A stretch of DNA of 64,000 bases from the NCBI GenBank assembly GCA_032622095.1, contig CP136066.1, positions 229,716,961 to 229,780,960 of the forward strand, read 5' to 3'. The translations under genes and the position numbers were made by a program. Below are positions 1-11,465 of the stretch, in pieces. Within the stretch, counting starts at the first letter, position 1. Every line of letters starts with the position of its first letter. Under the pieces are notes generated by a model. That model did not search any database and was not told where the DNA came from. It saw only the letters and a program-made list of their open reading frames with translations. Origin of the DNA: Siphonodentalium dalli. Its lineage: Eukaryota; Mollusca; Scaphopoda; Gadilida; Siphonodentaliidae.

Positions 1-760
1 ACTCTTTTTACGACTAAATCCTTCGACACACACTACAAGCCAAGTCAAGCGAAATGTTAGTGCGTCCGTCTGTCAACAATACCCGTTAGCACACCTACAG
101 GTCACCCCTCTCATCTGAGCATCACCAACCATCATATGGATCTGCACGGTAACCTGTAGATGGGAGCCATCAATTTGTCTTAATTTAGTTGAAAAACATG
201 GCCGCCAGCGGCTAACTTGGAATGTACTCTTTCTTAAGACTAAATCCTTCCACACACCCTACAAGCCAACTCCATCCGATCATGGCCGATCTTCGTGATG
301 GATCTTCGGGGTGGTCTATGGATGGGAAATTTTTGAAGTTCGTTAAAATATGTGGTCCCCAGCAGGCATCTTGGATTTCAAATTGTATCCATTGGCACAC
401 ACTGCAGCCCGCAATTATTGGATAAATGTTTTGCAAATTTACAGACATGTTTAGGATAACCTCCAGAGCTATGGAATAATTTGAACTAGTTTCAATTAAA
501 ACATGGCCGCCAGCAGCCATCTTGGATTTTACTCTTTGCAATACTAAATCCTTTGTCAAACCCGACAGACCACACCCCTCATCCGATCGTCAAGTTGACG
601 TCAACTTCATATGGATCTTTTGGGGTTACAACTGACCCTTACATAGGAGCCATCAATTTTTCCCGAATGTCATTGAAAAAGAAGGCTGCCGCCAACGGCA
701 ATCTTGGATTTCACCCTCTATTTTACTAAATCCATTGGCACACCCTACGATTACGATTAC
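1..760. repeat. Degenerate dispersed repeat with GCCATCTTGG motif
   Basis: Four diverged partial copies of one sequence start near 1, 222, 527 and 712. Each begins with CTCTTT...ACTAAATCC and continues into CACACCCTACA and a CATCCGAT(C/G) segment. Copies are preceded by a block reading AACATGGCCGCCAGC followed by GCCATCTTGGATTT (best at 503-531; diverged at 197-215 and 670-715). A further copy lies at 39079-39110, and the CATCCGATGGTCACC part recurs at 4830-4880 and 39000-39050. Short open frames here are not conserved between copies. No gene is seen. Confidence 0.7.
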
Positions 761-870
761 TGATTATATATTTTCAAATGTAAGCTATAACGATTACAAT
801 TACTTTAGTAAATGTAATCGATTACTTTTCGATTACATCTTATTACAACATATAAATCTGATTGAATAAA
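760..870. repeat. TAATCGATTAC-rich repeat, hAT-like terminus
   Basis: This segment is dense in GTAATCGATTAC, ACGATTACGATTAC and similar words. The same word-rich sequence recurs at 4640-4815 and 38810-38997, where it ends in GATTAACACACCTCTG or a close variant. Read in reverse that is CAGAGGTGTG, which resembles the CAGNGGT termini of hAT DNA transposons. Only one end can be recognised, so the element boundaries are unknown. Confidence 0.45.
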
Positions 871-1310
871 AACATCACTAACTAAAGGTCAGATTGCATG
901 GAATCAGATATACTTCCATGGTATCCCATTCCATATGTGTTTTATGCGTATAGGTGTATTCCTCCTAATGCGAATGCATATATGTGCTTTGTTTAGGGCT
1001 AATTATAACCCCTCCCCAGGACGCCCAAATCCTGTTCAACGGTCACGATATTTGGCGTTTCTGATTATATCGTAATCAACATGTAGATCAAAAGGGTGTA
1101 AAGCATATTAATGTACCATAACTGTTATTTCGCATGTATTGGATAGTTCTTTCAGTTTCGGATTCAGAATCTTTTAGTTTGAATGGCGGAGGAAAGACCG
1201 TTCAGTTAATTAATTATTTAGTATGTCAGTGCGTCATCGATACTCTATAGTCATTAACGTCTTTGTAATAGAATTAACTGTAATCGATAGATAACTATAT
1301 CACAATCGAT
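870..1310. other. No recognised gene
   Basis: AT-rich sequence with scattered stops in all frames. I see no domain, RNA gene or clear repeat structure. Confidence 0.5.
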
Positions 1311-1311
1311 C

Positions 1312-2400
1312 ATGCTAGCTGAGTACTTACCCGTCCGCTCTAAAACTAATGTTGTCCGTATATACTACCAAACACATGCAGTTGTTAATATATCAAACAC
1401 TGGATTCGCAATTTTCCATTTTTTCCCTTTTACGAGTTTCGGTGGATTTCCCAAAAGACTCGACTCCACCGGGGCGTACGTGTGCTCTCCGTTTGGGCAG
1501 GTTACTTTCATAGTAGAGCGGTCATACCTATAGTATATCGGTGAACATATTTATGCATTGGCCTTGCTCCTTGATAAGACCGTCAGGAAGAGTGGGTTTG
1601 AATTTGAGTAATATACATTTTGTATATCACCTGTTAACAACGTTACACGCTACCAGGGTTAAACCGTCCACTCTAAAACTTTGAAAATCGTACTAATCTT
1701 GCGCGTGGATATTACTAACCACATCCACCCGTCGAAAAGTTTTTATCTCAATATCTGATTTTTGTAGTAATTTTCCCTATTTGATTTTCGGTTGAATATG
1801 CCAAATCTGAACCCGCCCCGACACAAACTTTCCGTTGAGAACGTTGCATTTATAGCAGAGCGGTCACATTTGTGAGGCGTACCTACAATATACCGACGTA
1901 CGTGATGCTGCACTAAACTCGCTCCTTCATTAGCCCGATTGGATTTGGGGCTAAAAATAGGTTAGTGATAGACTACTTAAATATACGTATTTATGTTATA
2001 TAGCGTTGTCACGAGTAAACCGTTCCCTCTAAAAATCAGAAAATCACATTTTAGATGCGCGTAATCATCCGTTTGGATTTGGCGGGAAACGTAGGTGCTA
2101 TTTTTTCCGTTCCCCGTATAGCGGAAATGCCTGGGAGAAAAAACTTTTAAGTGGTATACTCGGGTCCGAATCACTCTTCCCATTTGGAATAGGCGATAAA
2201 AAAACCGTTTATTTATCCTGGTGTATGGTGTGTGTCTATATGTGGGCGGTAACTCCGCGGGGAAAGTGCGGACACAAGTTTTGATGCCCGTGTCAGTAGG
2301 GCATATCGAGGTGACCCTATGGTCCAAATTAAATTTGGATGCCCTCCTCATAATTTCCGAGATAGTAAAATGACATTTTTTCTAGATAAAGGGAGATAAC
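1312..2400. repeat. Degenerate tandem repeat of about 330-360 bp
   Basis: Three diverged units are anchored by CC(G/A/C)(A/-)CTCTAAAA near 1335, 1668 and 2024. Between anchors, units share GTAGAGCGGTCA / GCAGAGCGGTCA (about 1511 and 1856), TATATCGG / TATACCG, and GCTCCTT (1567 and 1921). Period is about 333 then 356 bp. The short open frames inside it are not conserved between units and are treated as chance. Confidence 0.55.
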
Positions 2401-2814
2401 TCTGCGATGAAAGCGCGGACAATATTCGCTATGCAATTAAGGCATACAACTCATTTACCCCAACATACTTACCAACTTTTAGTTTGCTACTGCTCATACT
2501 TTCCGAAATATAGTGATTATAAAAGTGTGGAGTATTTTAATTATAATAATAATAATAAAAGTGAAAATATTTTATTTGTTTAACTTCACGCTGCCATGAA
2601 ACGTTGGGCCGAAATCGCGGTACCTTCATTTGAGAATTCTTTAGATGCCTACATTCACTAGAGATTTCGCGGTCCTCCTCCCATTAGTTTCTGAGTATTT
2701 CCAATTAAACAGAAAACGGCCGCAGTAGAAAACAATATACTTCCTTAGTTATACCGTGGAAGTATAACTAACAAGTAAACAAGGAACGACCGAACAATAG
2801 AAACAAACAAGGAA
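2400..2814. other. No recognised gene
   Basis: Stop-rich AT-rich sequence. Nothing recognisable up to the TTAA that starts the next element. Confidence 0.5.
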
Positions 2815-3256
2815 TTAACCCTTTACCCAACAGAACGGCCCTGTGCCAATGCATTCTCTTATATATGCGAGTCGACCATAGGTCGCATCGCATATATAAG
2901 ATAATGCATTGGATTAACACATATTAAAAATGATAAAAGTGTCAAAGAATGTAGAAAAATATTATAAAAATTGTTAAAAAAATGTAAGAAAACATTATAA
3001 AATTGTTAAAGAATGTAAGAAAAAATGGTAAAAAAGCCAATGCATTCTCTTATATATGCGAGGCGACCTATGGTCGACTCGCATATATAAGAGAATGCAT
3101 TGGCACATGGCATAACTGTAACCATCACAATGTTGTCAATGAACCGGTTCCAATGATATCCATATTTGTATGGTGTTATTGAGACAGACCGAAGATATTT
3201 TAGGCTGTTGAAGCTTTATTTGGGCGTTTTGGCCGTTTTGTTGGGTAAAGGGTTAA
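2815..3256 (-). mobile_element. piggyBac-like MITE with twin palindromes, copy 1
   Basis: TTAA target sites lie at 2815-2818 and 3253-3256. Terminal inverted repeats read CCCTTTACCCAACAGAACGG on the left and the reverse complement, with few changes, on the right. TTAA duplication plus CCC-starting ends is the hallmark of piggyBac-superfamily elements, here non-autonomous (442 bp, no transposase). Inside are two 67-bp palindromes (2846-2912 and 3037-3103), each running CCAATGCATTCTC to GAGAATGCATTGG around a GGTCGAC/GTCGACC centre, separated by an A-rich spacer. Orientation is opposite to copies 2 and 3. Confidence 0.85.
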
Positions 3257-4320
3257 CACATAAGCTATTTACATGTATTGGTGATGTTTCATCATGTAGT
3301 TGTGCACCAACCTATTGGGAATATACCATGTTTTCTTCATATTTATTTCTGTAAATATATTTTTATATTTTATTACATGAATTGCAACTAACGCATAATA
3401 TCTATGAAAATATCATTAGGAACAATTATAAATTATTTGCTTGTTCTGTTAGATTCAATACCCAGCACAATGAAAATAAAACCAAGGTTTATTGGTGATC
3501 GTCCTTTGCAATCACGATGATGATTAAATGCGGCTTAACTCCCTGTATGCAGTAAATTACATACCAGCTTATTATGTCTACTGGTGTTCATCACACCTGT
3601 TTTATTCAGTCAATTAGGGTGGATACACACACATGCATGTATTTTTTCTGGATGTAAAATACATGTATTTTACATGGCCACACCAATAATTGACAACATT
3701 AATCACCTGCCCGCGAGCGGTTCATTGTTAACAGGCCAGACAAGTGAGCAGTGATAAGCGAAGTCAAACTGTACGCTATCCAAAACATGTCTTCTCTTAC
3801 GGATGCGGAAATTAGTAAAGTCTGTGTGATATCTAATATGTATTAATGCACAAACTGTCCATACAGGCTTGATATACACAATTTTCGACCATGCTGCTTA
3901 TTTGGCGTGGGGTCTTGAAAGCTTCAAATCGCTAAGGGACTTAGTTGGATGTATCGGTTGGAATAATCTGGGCAAGAAGGTACAATATAATATGTTTTAC
4001 TTAAATAGCCCAGAGTTTGCCACACCGCCTGGTAGCTTTCGGGATCATATATAGCCCCTGCGTCGGGGAAATCCTGATCCACAACTGCTATAAATATCAA
4101 GAGAGGACTGGTAATTATTTAAATAAAATTATTTTAAGTGGCGACTCGGGTCAAGATAGCGGATTCTATACATTCCGGCTAAATTGTAACTAGAACTCAG
4201 TGCGGTCACCACGTCGACAATGATTGGGCTGTCAGTGGACACATATTACAGTGTTTGTATGATCCATGTAAAACGCCAAATACACGATAATTACAGATAT
4301 TACATGCATGTGTGTATCTA
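3257..4320. other. No recognised gene
   Basis: About 1 kb of AT-rich sequence. The 61-codon open frame near 3869 has no recognisable domain and is not supported by duplication. Confidence 0.5.
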
Positions 4321-5310
4321 CCCTTAGCTTTACTGTCTACAGCAGTCCCAATAAGATTTAATCCTAATTTAAATTGACCGGCATATTTATTCATATTAGA
4401 ACATTGCATTGTCATTCGAATGTGTTGTATCACAAGTTTATTGCCAATCATTCTGTAGTCAACAATTTGACAATTGTGTGCTGTTATTTGTGTCCACAGA
4501 CGCTGCCAGAATGTACACAATGTACAACTTACATAACACATTGAAAAATAATGTATTAACTTTCTAATATGATCTTTGTATTTGTTCACACCCCACAGTA
4601 CCACAGTGTGAGACTATGAGTATCCAATATCCTACATATGGATATTTTAGTAAAAGTAATTAAAAAGTAATCAAAATGTAATCAGTATTACAGGTACATA
4701 TGAAAATAATCGATTACGATTACTGTTACTTGTAATTAAAAGTGTCATGATTACTGATTACAGGTGATTACTCCAATAATCGATTACTTTGATTACAATA
4801 ACTGATTACGATTAACACACCTCTGTACCACATCCCTCATCCGATGGTCACCAGGCTTCGTTTTGATCGTCGGCGTGAGCTATTGGATATTACTTTATAT
4901 GCATATCTTCATGTTGACATCTAGTATTACTTAGACATTTCAACATTCTGCATTCCCAATCGCTCCATTTACTGTAACCCATGCTATAATATTCCACCAA
5001 AGTTGAGCTACAGTGTCATTGACTCTTTTATTATTACTCGTATCTTTAATAATGTGTCTAGATCAAGTATTTATCAACCTATTTCGTATCCAGCACAAAT
5101 AAGATACTCATTCACCTGGAGAGACATTTTAACGTGGGTCAGAGTTTATGTCCATATCCAATTTACTGAATATATCCCAGAAATTGTTTGGCTCAACACT
5201 AATAACATCTCTTGATAATTTTCTTCCTCAAATTATTGTTAAGTGTTTGATATGCATGTACAGAGAATCACAATCTCTGTCATACCATTTTCCTCTTCAG
5301 GCGCTTATAG
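4320..5310. repeat. Duplicated block A, paralogous to TLR-B upstream region
   Basis: This block aligns in the same orientation and order with 38519-39606. Shared sequence runs from CCCAATAAGATTTAA, through TCATTGTCATTCGAATG, the TAATCGATTAC-rich segment and GAGCTACAGTGTCATTGAC, to CCTCTTCA(G/A)GCGCTTA. In copy B this is directly followed by the splice acceptor and start of TLR-B. In copy A homology stops at GCGCTTA near 5309, and the matching TLR-proximal sequence only resumes near 17365. Block A is thus either the detached upstream region of TLR-A or belonged to a lost neighbour. A short open frame (5003/39225) is partly shared but carries indels. Confidence 0.85.
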
Positions 5311-6318
5311 TAGATTCGCTAATGTACTATCGTGGGAATATTTTTTAACAAAGGTATAGACTATGATATTATGATAGGGAATCACTTACTTTATGGGAAA
5401 ACTTTTGTTAGACTTCATGGGTCCGCGACTGGAGAGAATAATGACTCACAAAGATGGCGTCATTGTCAGATCAGTTTAGATGTTGGGTTGTCATGAGAAC
5501 TGACCAATTCTGCGCATATTTCTTAATAGTTATACATTTTTTTCAGTTGGGGCAATTCATCAATAGTAATTCTCAAAGTACAGTACTCAAATTCACGAGA
5601 AAATATTATTCCAGTCAAAGATGGCGGCCAAAATGGCACCAGCAAATAAAAACAAATGCGATTTTCAAGAATCTCATGTAACTAACATTCCGTGTCGTTG
5701 CGACTGTGACTTGTGACAAGTCTGTGTTTACTTATTGCTTCAGCAATGTACTGCACCAATTGTATTGTACAAAACATGTTCTATCGGTCAATAATCCACT
5801 TTAGACAACCGAATTATAGCTTCTTATCAAAAATCAATTCCGATATTGTATCAATAGATTTAAAGAAATGAGCGGAATTCAGTGATGCAAAAGATATATT
5901 CGTGCCATTTACGGAATCATTATCAAAATTCAACAGAACTGCTCAATTTCATCAACGATGGCTACCAAAATGGCAGTCAAAATGCAAAAGTCAGTGTCCG
6001 TTACACCACCAAATACCGCCATGGTATTCCATCATGGGGAATTATATTAATCGGCTATTTTTAAGTAAATTCCCATGGCTTTAATTTCTTAAATTTCTTA
6101 AATTAGCGATGTTCTATACGGCATACGTTTCATTTCTTTCCTGAAATTAATTGAGGAAGGTGCTGAAGAGAAAATCCAACTCACTATGTGAAATTAGAAA
6201 GTATCTTAGACCGCCATCTTATCATGGGGGATAAGTGTTACCATCACAATGTCTAGCCTTATGTGCTATACTCTAAGCCAGAGTACTAATTGAGAAATAA
6301 TGGTGGTTACCATATCAA
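5310..6318. repeat. Gene-free region with several AAGATGGCGGCC-type motifs
   Basis: Motifs of the type AAGATGGCGTC (5452), AAGATGGCGGCCAAAATGGC (5618), CGATGGCTACCAAAATGGC (5956) and CCGCCATCTTATC (6211) recur. They resemble the dispersed GCCATCTTGG repeat at the left edge of the window. Open frames of 60-75 codons overlap but show no domain. No gene is called. Confidence 0.4.
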
Positions 6319-6960
6319 ATGGTAATTGATGATGCAGATTCGCGTTGGTGTTGTCGTGACATATTAGTAGAAAATGCATGTAGTGTATCACATAAGGTAA
6401 TACACACTTGTTTAGTATACCCCAGCAAAGGAGTTGTGGGGCGGGGGTATACTGGAATCAGCTTGTCCATCGAGAAACATTTGTCCAGAGTTTTTCTCAG
6501 TCGTTTTTTGATAATTTTTCGTGAAACTTGGTACAGACATGAAACACCATGGGATCCTGTTCGCCTACGATTATGACGCATGTCGGACTTTCTTTGGTGG
6601 AGTTATCCCCATTTTCGACTTAAAAAATGTTCGATACATGTATATTTTTGTCCGAGCTTTTATTCCAACATTTTAGGTCAATTTTTTTTAATTTAGTATC
6701 ACAGGTATGCACCTGCGATTATGAAGTCTTTCAGACATTTTTTGGTGGAGTTATCCCCCTTTTTCGACATAGAATTTTTTTTGCAACATTCACAATTTTG
6801 TCAAACTTTTATTCCACATTTTTAGGTCAATGTCTTTTAAACTTGGCACATATATTTAGTACCATGGGAACCTGTGCACATGCGATTATAACGTCTGTCC
6901 GACTTTTTTTCACCCACTGACCAACGCGCGAAGCGCGTTCAGTGGGTGTACTATTATCGT
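6319..6960 (+). repeat. Dispersed repeat, GGAGTTATCCCC...TTTCGAC family
   Basis: Two successive blocks carry TTTGGTGGAGTTATCCCC followed by TTTTTCGAC and an AT-rich tail (6592-6640 and 6738-6800). Each is followed by a sentence-like repeat TTTTATTCCA-ACATTTTTAGGTCAATTT, and a GAACTTGGCACA-like and ACCATGGGA segment. A third copy is at 10840-10960. I recognise this as a very common mollusc interspersed repeat. The block ends with a small hairpin, CACCCACTGA...TCAGTGGGTG, around GCGCGAAGCGCG (6911-6948). Confidence 0.6.
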
Positions 6961-7773
6961 AGGACTCATGCGTTTCTGCTGAATTGAAATAGTGCCTATG
7001 CGTTTCTGCTGAGCTGCACTGACGTTTGATCGCAAAATAAAATTATAACCATTATCAAAGCACACGTTTGGATAACACCGCCATAAACAGTTTCATATTA
7101 TGATGTTGAGCTCATATCGTCAATAAAATTATTGTTATAATTGATAAAACTAAATTGTACTGCTAAAGTAATTCTACCAATTGGGTAACTAGATTCAGGT
7201 TGAGCTGGAACTTGAGAAAATTTTAATTTCAACCAATTGAAATGCCGTTGGCATTGGAAAGGGTTAAGGTTGTGGGGCAACGCAAATGACGTCATCGTAA
7301 CCAATGCGCCTCAAAATGAGTCAAAAAACGTACACAGTACATGTCTCGCTTCGTCTCGGAATCGTGATTTAAATTCATTCATTTTGACTGTTACTGTGTC
7401 CTAAGATATTAAAAACTTGTGGAATGTGCTTAGGAAGGATTGTTTTGATATCTAATAAGTGGGATTTACCTCCCAAAAAGGTGAGTTGCAGGCCTGCATT
7501 TGTTGTCAATCTGTAGATTATCTGATTCTGACAGCGCTCGTCTGCAACTGTAATTGGCAGAATTCGCGTGTTTGACTAAACGTTTTCTTCACTCGTTTCT
7601 CTCAAAATGCACAATAATCGGTCAAATTCTTTCAATAATTCTATCTAAATACATCTTAGCTATTATTCGGATCAGATCTCCCCGTCGAGAAAGCGATATG
7701 TTGACCAAAACGACACTTGAGAAAGATGTTTACATTTTGAGCGCACACTGCCTGCGGCACAGAACACGCTCGA
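6960..7773. other. No recognised gene
   Basis: An 87-codon open frame at 7554 ends inside the tandem repeat that follows and has no recognisable domain. Nothing else is seen. Confidence 0.5.
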
Positions 7774-8312
7774 TTTTTATCATGGAAACAAATCAATTTC
7801 TTCCATCTAAAAGATAATTACGTGCTGGACCCTGTCATTTTAGGAATATATAAGTATTCCACGCAGACATACCTCAGTCTCAGCTTAAAATTTTGAAAAA
7901 TAACAGTTTTATCGACATAAATCGATTTGAATGGGAAAATCCCGTGTTAAAATTTATCATCGAAAAAAAATAATTTCTTCCATCTAAAAAATAATTACGT
8001 GCTGTACCCTGTCAATTTAGGAATATATAAGTATTCCACTCAGACACACCAAGTCTCAGCTCAAAATTTTGAAAAATAAGAGTTTTATCGACATAAATCG
8101 ATTTGAATAGCAAATCCCATGTTAAAATTTATCATCGAAAAAAATTAATTTCTTCCATCTAAAAAATAATTACGTGCTGTACCCTGTCATTTTAGGAATA
8201 TATAAGTATTCCACACAGACACACCAAGTCTCAGCTTCAAATTTTGAAAAATAAGAATTTTATCGACATAAATCAATTTTAATGGCAGATCCCATGTTAA
8301 ATTAATTTTAGG
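7774..8312. repeat. Three-copy tandem repeat, about 176-bp period
   Basis: TTCCATCTAAAA(A/G)ATAATTACG recurs at 7801, 7978 and 8153, giving periods of 177 and 175 bp. Each unit contains TAGGAATATATAAGTATTCC, which is itself nearly palindromic, then AGACA(C/T)ACC(A/T)(A/C)AGTCTCAGCT and TTTTATCGACATAAATC. The third unit is truncated after CCCATGTTAA. Period is close to a nucleosome repeat. No ORF spans it. Confidence 0.8.
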
Positions 8313-8392
8313 GCCCTGTGAATGTTTTCTGAACTGTTCCATATTGGCCACCAGAGTCCATATTTGACAGGTTCTACCTGATAATTGTGTGA

Positions 8393-9250
8393 CAGTACAG
8401 TCGCGTTACTTTATACGTCAACATTGGTCATTATCACCCGACAAATTTATTTCGGTCGTATCAACCCCCATGTAGCCTGACTAAGTGTCAACATTGGTCT
8501 TTATCGCTCCACTAATTTTTATCGTCTCATCGGTATGAATTCCATATCCAATTATCCACATATAACCAACCGAACCTCTAATCCCGGTCCAATTTTTTTC
8601 ATTGCTATAGTCAAGTTACGTAATATTTTATCACGTGATACTTGTACTTACATGTATATGTCTATGGTATTACTATAGTATACGGTATACGTATATCAAT
8701 TGCTATTCCTTTCTATATAATCCTGGTGCCATCTATAGAGATAAAGATAATTTCAGACCCCCCCCCCCCCAATTTTATATCATTGCCGCTACAGTACAGT
8801 CGCGATGCATCACATGGCAAAATTGATCGCTGTCGCTCTACTAATTTATGGCAGTTCATCGTTCCCCTTTTTCTCCGAGTCTATTTAACCAACCCAACAT
8901 CTAATCCCGGCCTAAATTATTATTTTTATTTTCATCGGTATACCGTAGTTGTGTTAATACATACATATTTTTATCATTTGATTCCAATTTGCATTGTACC
9001 ACTATAGAAGTCCATAAATGACTATTCTGGCACTATATAGAGATAACTAAGATTATGACACCCCCCCCCCCATTTTATAGCCTTGTTGCAACAGTAGAGT
9101 TGAGATGCATGATATGTCAACATTGGTCGTTATCGCTCTACAAATTTATATTTGTTCAACCCTTAGTTCCCTGTACCGCACACTCCTCCCTCAATTTATT
9201 TTTTCATTTGTATTATAGTCTCGTTACGTACATATTTTATCTCTTGTAAC
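8393..9250. repeat. Degenerate roughly 300-400-bp tandem repeat with poly-C tracts
   Basis: ACAGTACAGTCGCG(T/A)T...CAACATTGGTC-type segments occur near 8393, 8793 and 9086. They alternate with a TATAGAGATAA...GAC(C)n tract: at least eleven C at 8758-8770 and again at 9060-9071. The units also share GCTCTAC(T/A)AATTTAT. Apparent ORFs reading PPPPP come from the C tracts and are not genes. Confidence 0.65.
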
Positions 9251-9423
9251 TTTTGCTTCAACATGCCGAGTTCCGCTGCAGACGATACAAAACTGACAAC
9301 ATTTCGAAATATAAGCAGGCTTCAAACTCATCTTATCCAAGAAACTTGTGTATAAGGTGTACTCGCATTTGTTGCGTTAAAAACCAAAGGTCCCAAGTCA
9401 AGGTCCAAAATCCCCAACACACT

Positions 9424-9740
9424 GATGTGAGGTTTAATGATAACTCACATCTACATAACCTAACCAATATAAGGATGTGAGGTGTAATGATAACTCCATC
9501 CACATACAGTAATGTCCAAAGTAATTGACCACTTAACCACAGCAGAATTATGGGTATTTTTCAGGCTTTTAAATCCTGAAAAATTACCAATAATTTTGCT
9601 GTGGTTAAGTGGTCAATTACTTTGGGCATTACTGTAACCAATATAAGGATGTGAGGTTTAATGATAACTCTATCCACATAATCAATATAAGGGTGTGATG
9701 TTTAATGATAACGCCATCCACGATTCCACATAACTAATAA
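9424..9740. repeat. About 50-bp tandem repeat interrupted by a MITE
   Basis: The unit reads CCAATATAAGGATGTGAGGTxTAATGATAAC plus a CATCCACATA tail. Copies start near 9426, 9465, 9637 and 9685. The 128-bp fold-back element at 9507-9634 sits inside it, so the repeat pre-dates that insertion. Confidence 0.75.
9507..9634. mobile_element. Tc1/mariner-like fold-back MITE with TA target duplication
   Basis: The element begins CAGTAATGTCCAAAG and ends CTTTGGGCATTACTG, flanked by TA at 9505-9506 and 9635-9636. The two halves are nearly perfect inverted complements along their whole length (128 bp), leaving only a short loop. CAGT ends plus a TA duplication are typical of Tc1/mariner-superfamily MITEs. 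It lacks any coding capacity and would form a long hairpin if transcribed. Confidence 0.9.
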
Positions 9741-10084
9741 CTATGTGTGAAAATTAAATACAAAAATTAAATTCCATGATGGTGTCCAATATGGACTATC
9801 TAATTCTGCTCCAAAAACATGTATATTCAATATATGGATGTTTATTGGGGGGGAGGGGGAAACCGATTATTTCAATGATATTTTAATTCACTGGGATCCA
9901 AAACCCGACCTACGGGAGCGCGCTTCGTGCACAACTGTATCTTAAGCATATGTGCATACTGTATTTAATAAGCCAACAATTGGAATCCCAACAGAGAAGA
10001 CTGGCGTAGGTCCCTTGCGCATAGACATCGTTGATGATCTCTATGGGAAACCAACTTGACATTTAATAGACAATTTCGATTAAC
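9740..10084. other. No recognised gene
   Basis: AT-rich; contains a short poly-G tract near 9847. No feature recognised. Confidence 0.5.
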
Positions 10085-10575
10085 TGCAATAACTTAAGGA
10101 ATCTCTAATTGAGCTCAAGCCCAATAAGAATATTCCTTCAGTTATTGTGCTTAAGCGCAATTAGAGATACCTTATTGCGCTTAAGCACAATGTGATATTC
10201 CTGTGCAATAAGGAATATTCTTATTGCGCTTAAGTGTAATAAGACATTCCTTATTACACGTAAGCGAAATTACATCAATATTGCACTTAAGCGCAATTAA
10301 TATCTCTCTCATTAGATCACCCTTGTGCAAATAGTAGAATAATCCTATATTTGTTCCACCCATTGTACCATGGAGATGGACTACACCACCTGAATTATAG
10401 GGAGTTTATGTACTATATATAATATATTCCTTATTAAGAGATTCCTTATTGGGTTTTATTATATAAGCGCAATTTGTAAATTCCATTATTGCGCTCGAGT
10501 ACAGTTAAATATATCCTTATTGCGCTTAAGCACAATAGAGATTCCCTTATTGTGCTTAAGCGCAATTAGCTCTTC
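10085..10575. repeat. 30-bp palindromic minisatellite (GCGCTTAAGCGC core)
   Basis: Repeated units of about 30 bp read TTATTGCGCTTAAG(C/T)(G/A)CAAT followed by TAGAGATTCC or GATATTCC. They are dense at 10090-10300 and again at 10490-10570, with a diverged, less repetitive stretch between. The core TTGCGCTTAAGCGCAA is a perfect palindrome and contains an AflII-type CTTAAG. Individual units vary by one or two bases. No coding potential. Confidence 0.75.
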
Positions 10576-10839
10576 TTGCGATTAATAAAAAAAAAAGTTC
10601 TAATTGTATTGTAACTATTGTTTTGTCCTTTAATATTTCCCATACATCATGTACACATATATTATGCTAGAATGGTACTATTATTACTAATACCACTCGT
10701 AGTAGTTAATACCACCTTACTGTCAATATCCTATCATGGTTAGTTTCAAATCATAACGTTAATTGTTATTACTATGTGTGTACTGTACATGTACATCAGT
10801 CATCAATTAATAATATTTTGCTATTTTGCATGCGAAGTG

Positions 10840-10965
10840 GAAGACCCTCCAATAGCTTAACAATACCACTCGGGACAGTGGGTGTTTTTCCTCAATTAAT
10901 TGAATTTCTTGTTGTGGAGTTATTCCCCTTTTTCGACTTAGAACATTTTCGCAACATCTTTAACT
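10840..10965 (+). repeat. Partial copy of GGAGTTATCCCC...TTTCGAC repeat
   Basis: TGTGGAGTTATTCCCCTTTTTCGAC and the following GAACATTTTCGCAACATCTT match the blocks at 6592 and 6738. Flanks are AT-rich and unassigned. Confidence 0.6.
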
Positions 10966-11064
10966 AAATGTTTACTGACATGTGAAACATTAGTCCCATT
11001 TGGGATAGTCACACCTCTAGTTTTTGACATCTATGAAGTGGGATTGCACTTCTCAGCTTTACCA

Positions 11065-11465
11065 TTAACCCTTTACCCAACAAACCGGCCAAAACCGGCC
11101 AAATAAAGCTTCAACAGCCTAAAATATCTTCGGCCTGTCTCAATAGAACCATACAAATATGGATATCATTGGAACCGACTCCTTGACCACATTGTGATAG
11201 TTACAGTTATGCCCTGTGCCAATGCATTCTCTTATATATGCGAGTCGACCATAGGGCGCCTCGCATATATAAGAGAATGCATTGGCCTAAAAAAAAATCT
11301 TTTTTTAACACTTTTTACCATTTTTTCTTACATTCTTTAATAATTTTATAATTTTTAATGTGTTAAGCCAATGCATTCTCTTATATATGCGAGGCGACCT
11401 ATGGTCGACTCGCATATATAAGAGAATGCATTGGCACATGGCCCTTCTGTTGGGTAAAGAGTTAA
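11065..11465 (+). mobile_element. piggyBac-like MITE with twin palindromes, copy 2
   Basis: TTAA sites at 11065-11068 and 11462-11465 flank ends reading CCCTTTACCCAACA. The left arm carries GGCCAAAACCGGCCAAATAAAG and a segment also found, inverted, in copy 1. Palindromes lie at 11219-11285 and 11368-11434. Length is 401 bp, and there is no transposase. The right TIR has a G to A change next to the TTAA. Confidence 0.85.

Noticed and set aside
8642-9007. 121-codon + strand ORF
   Set aside because: Overlaps the poly-C tandem repeat, and its Pro run comes from the C tract.
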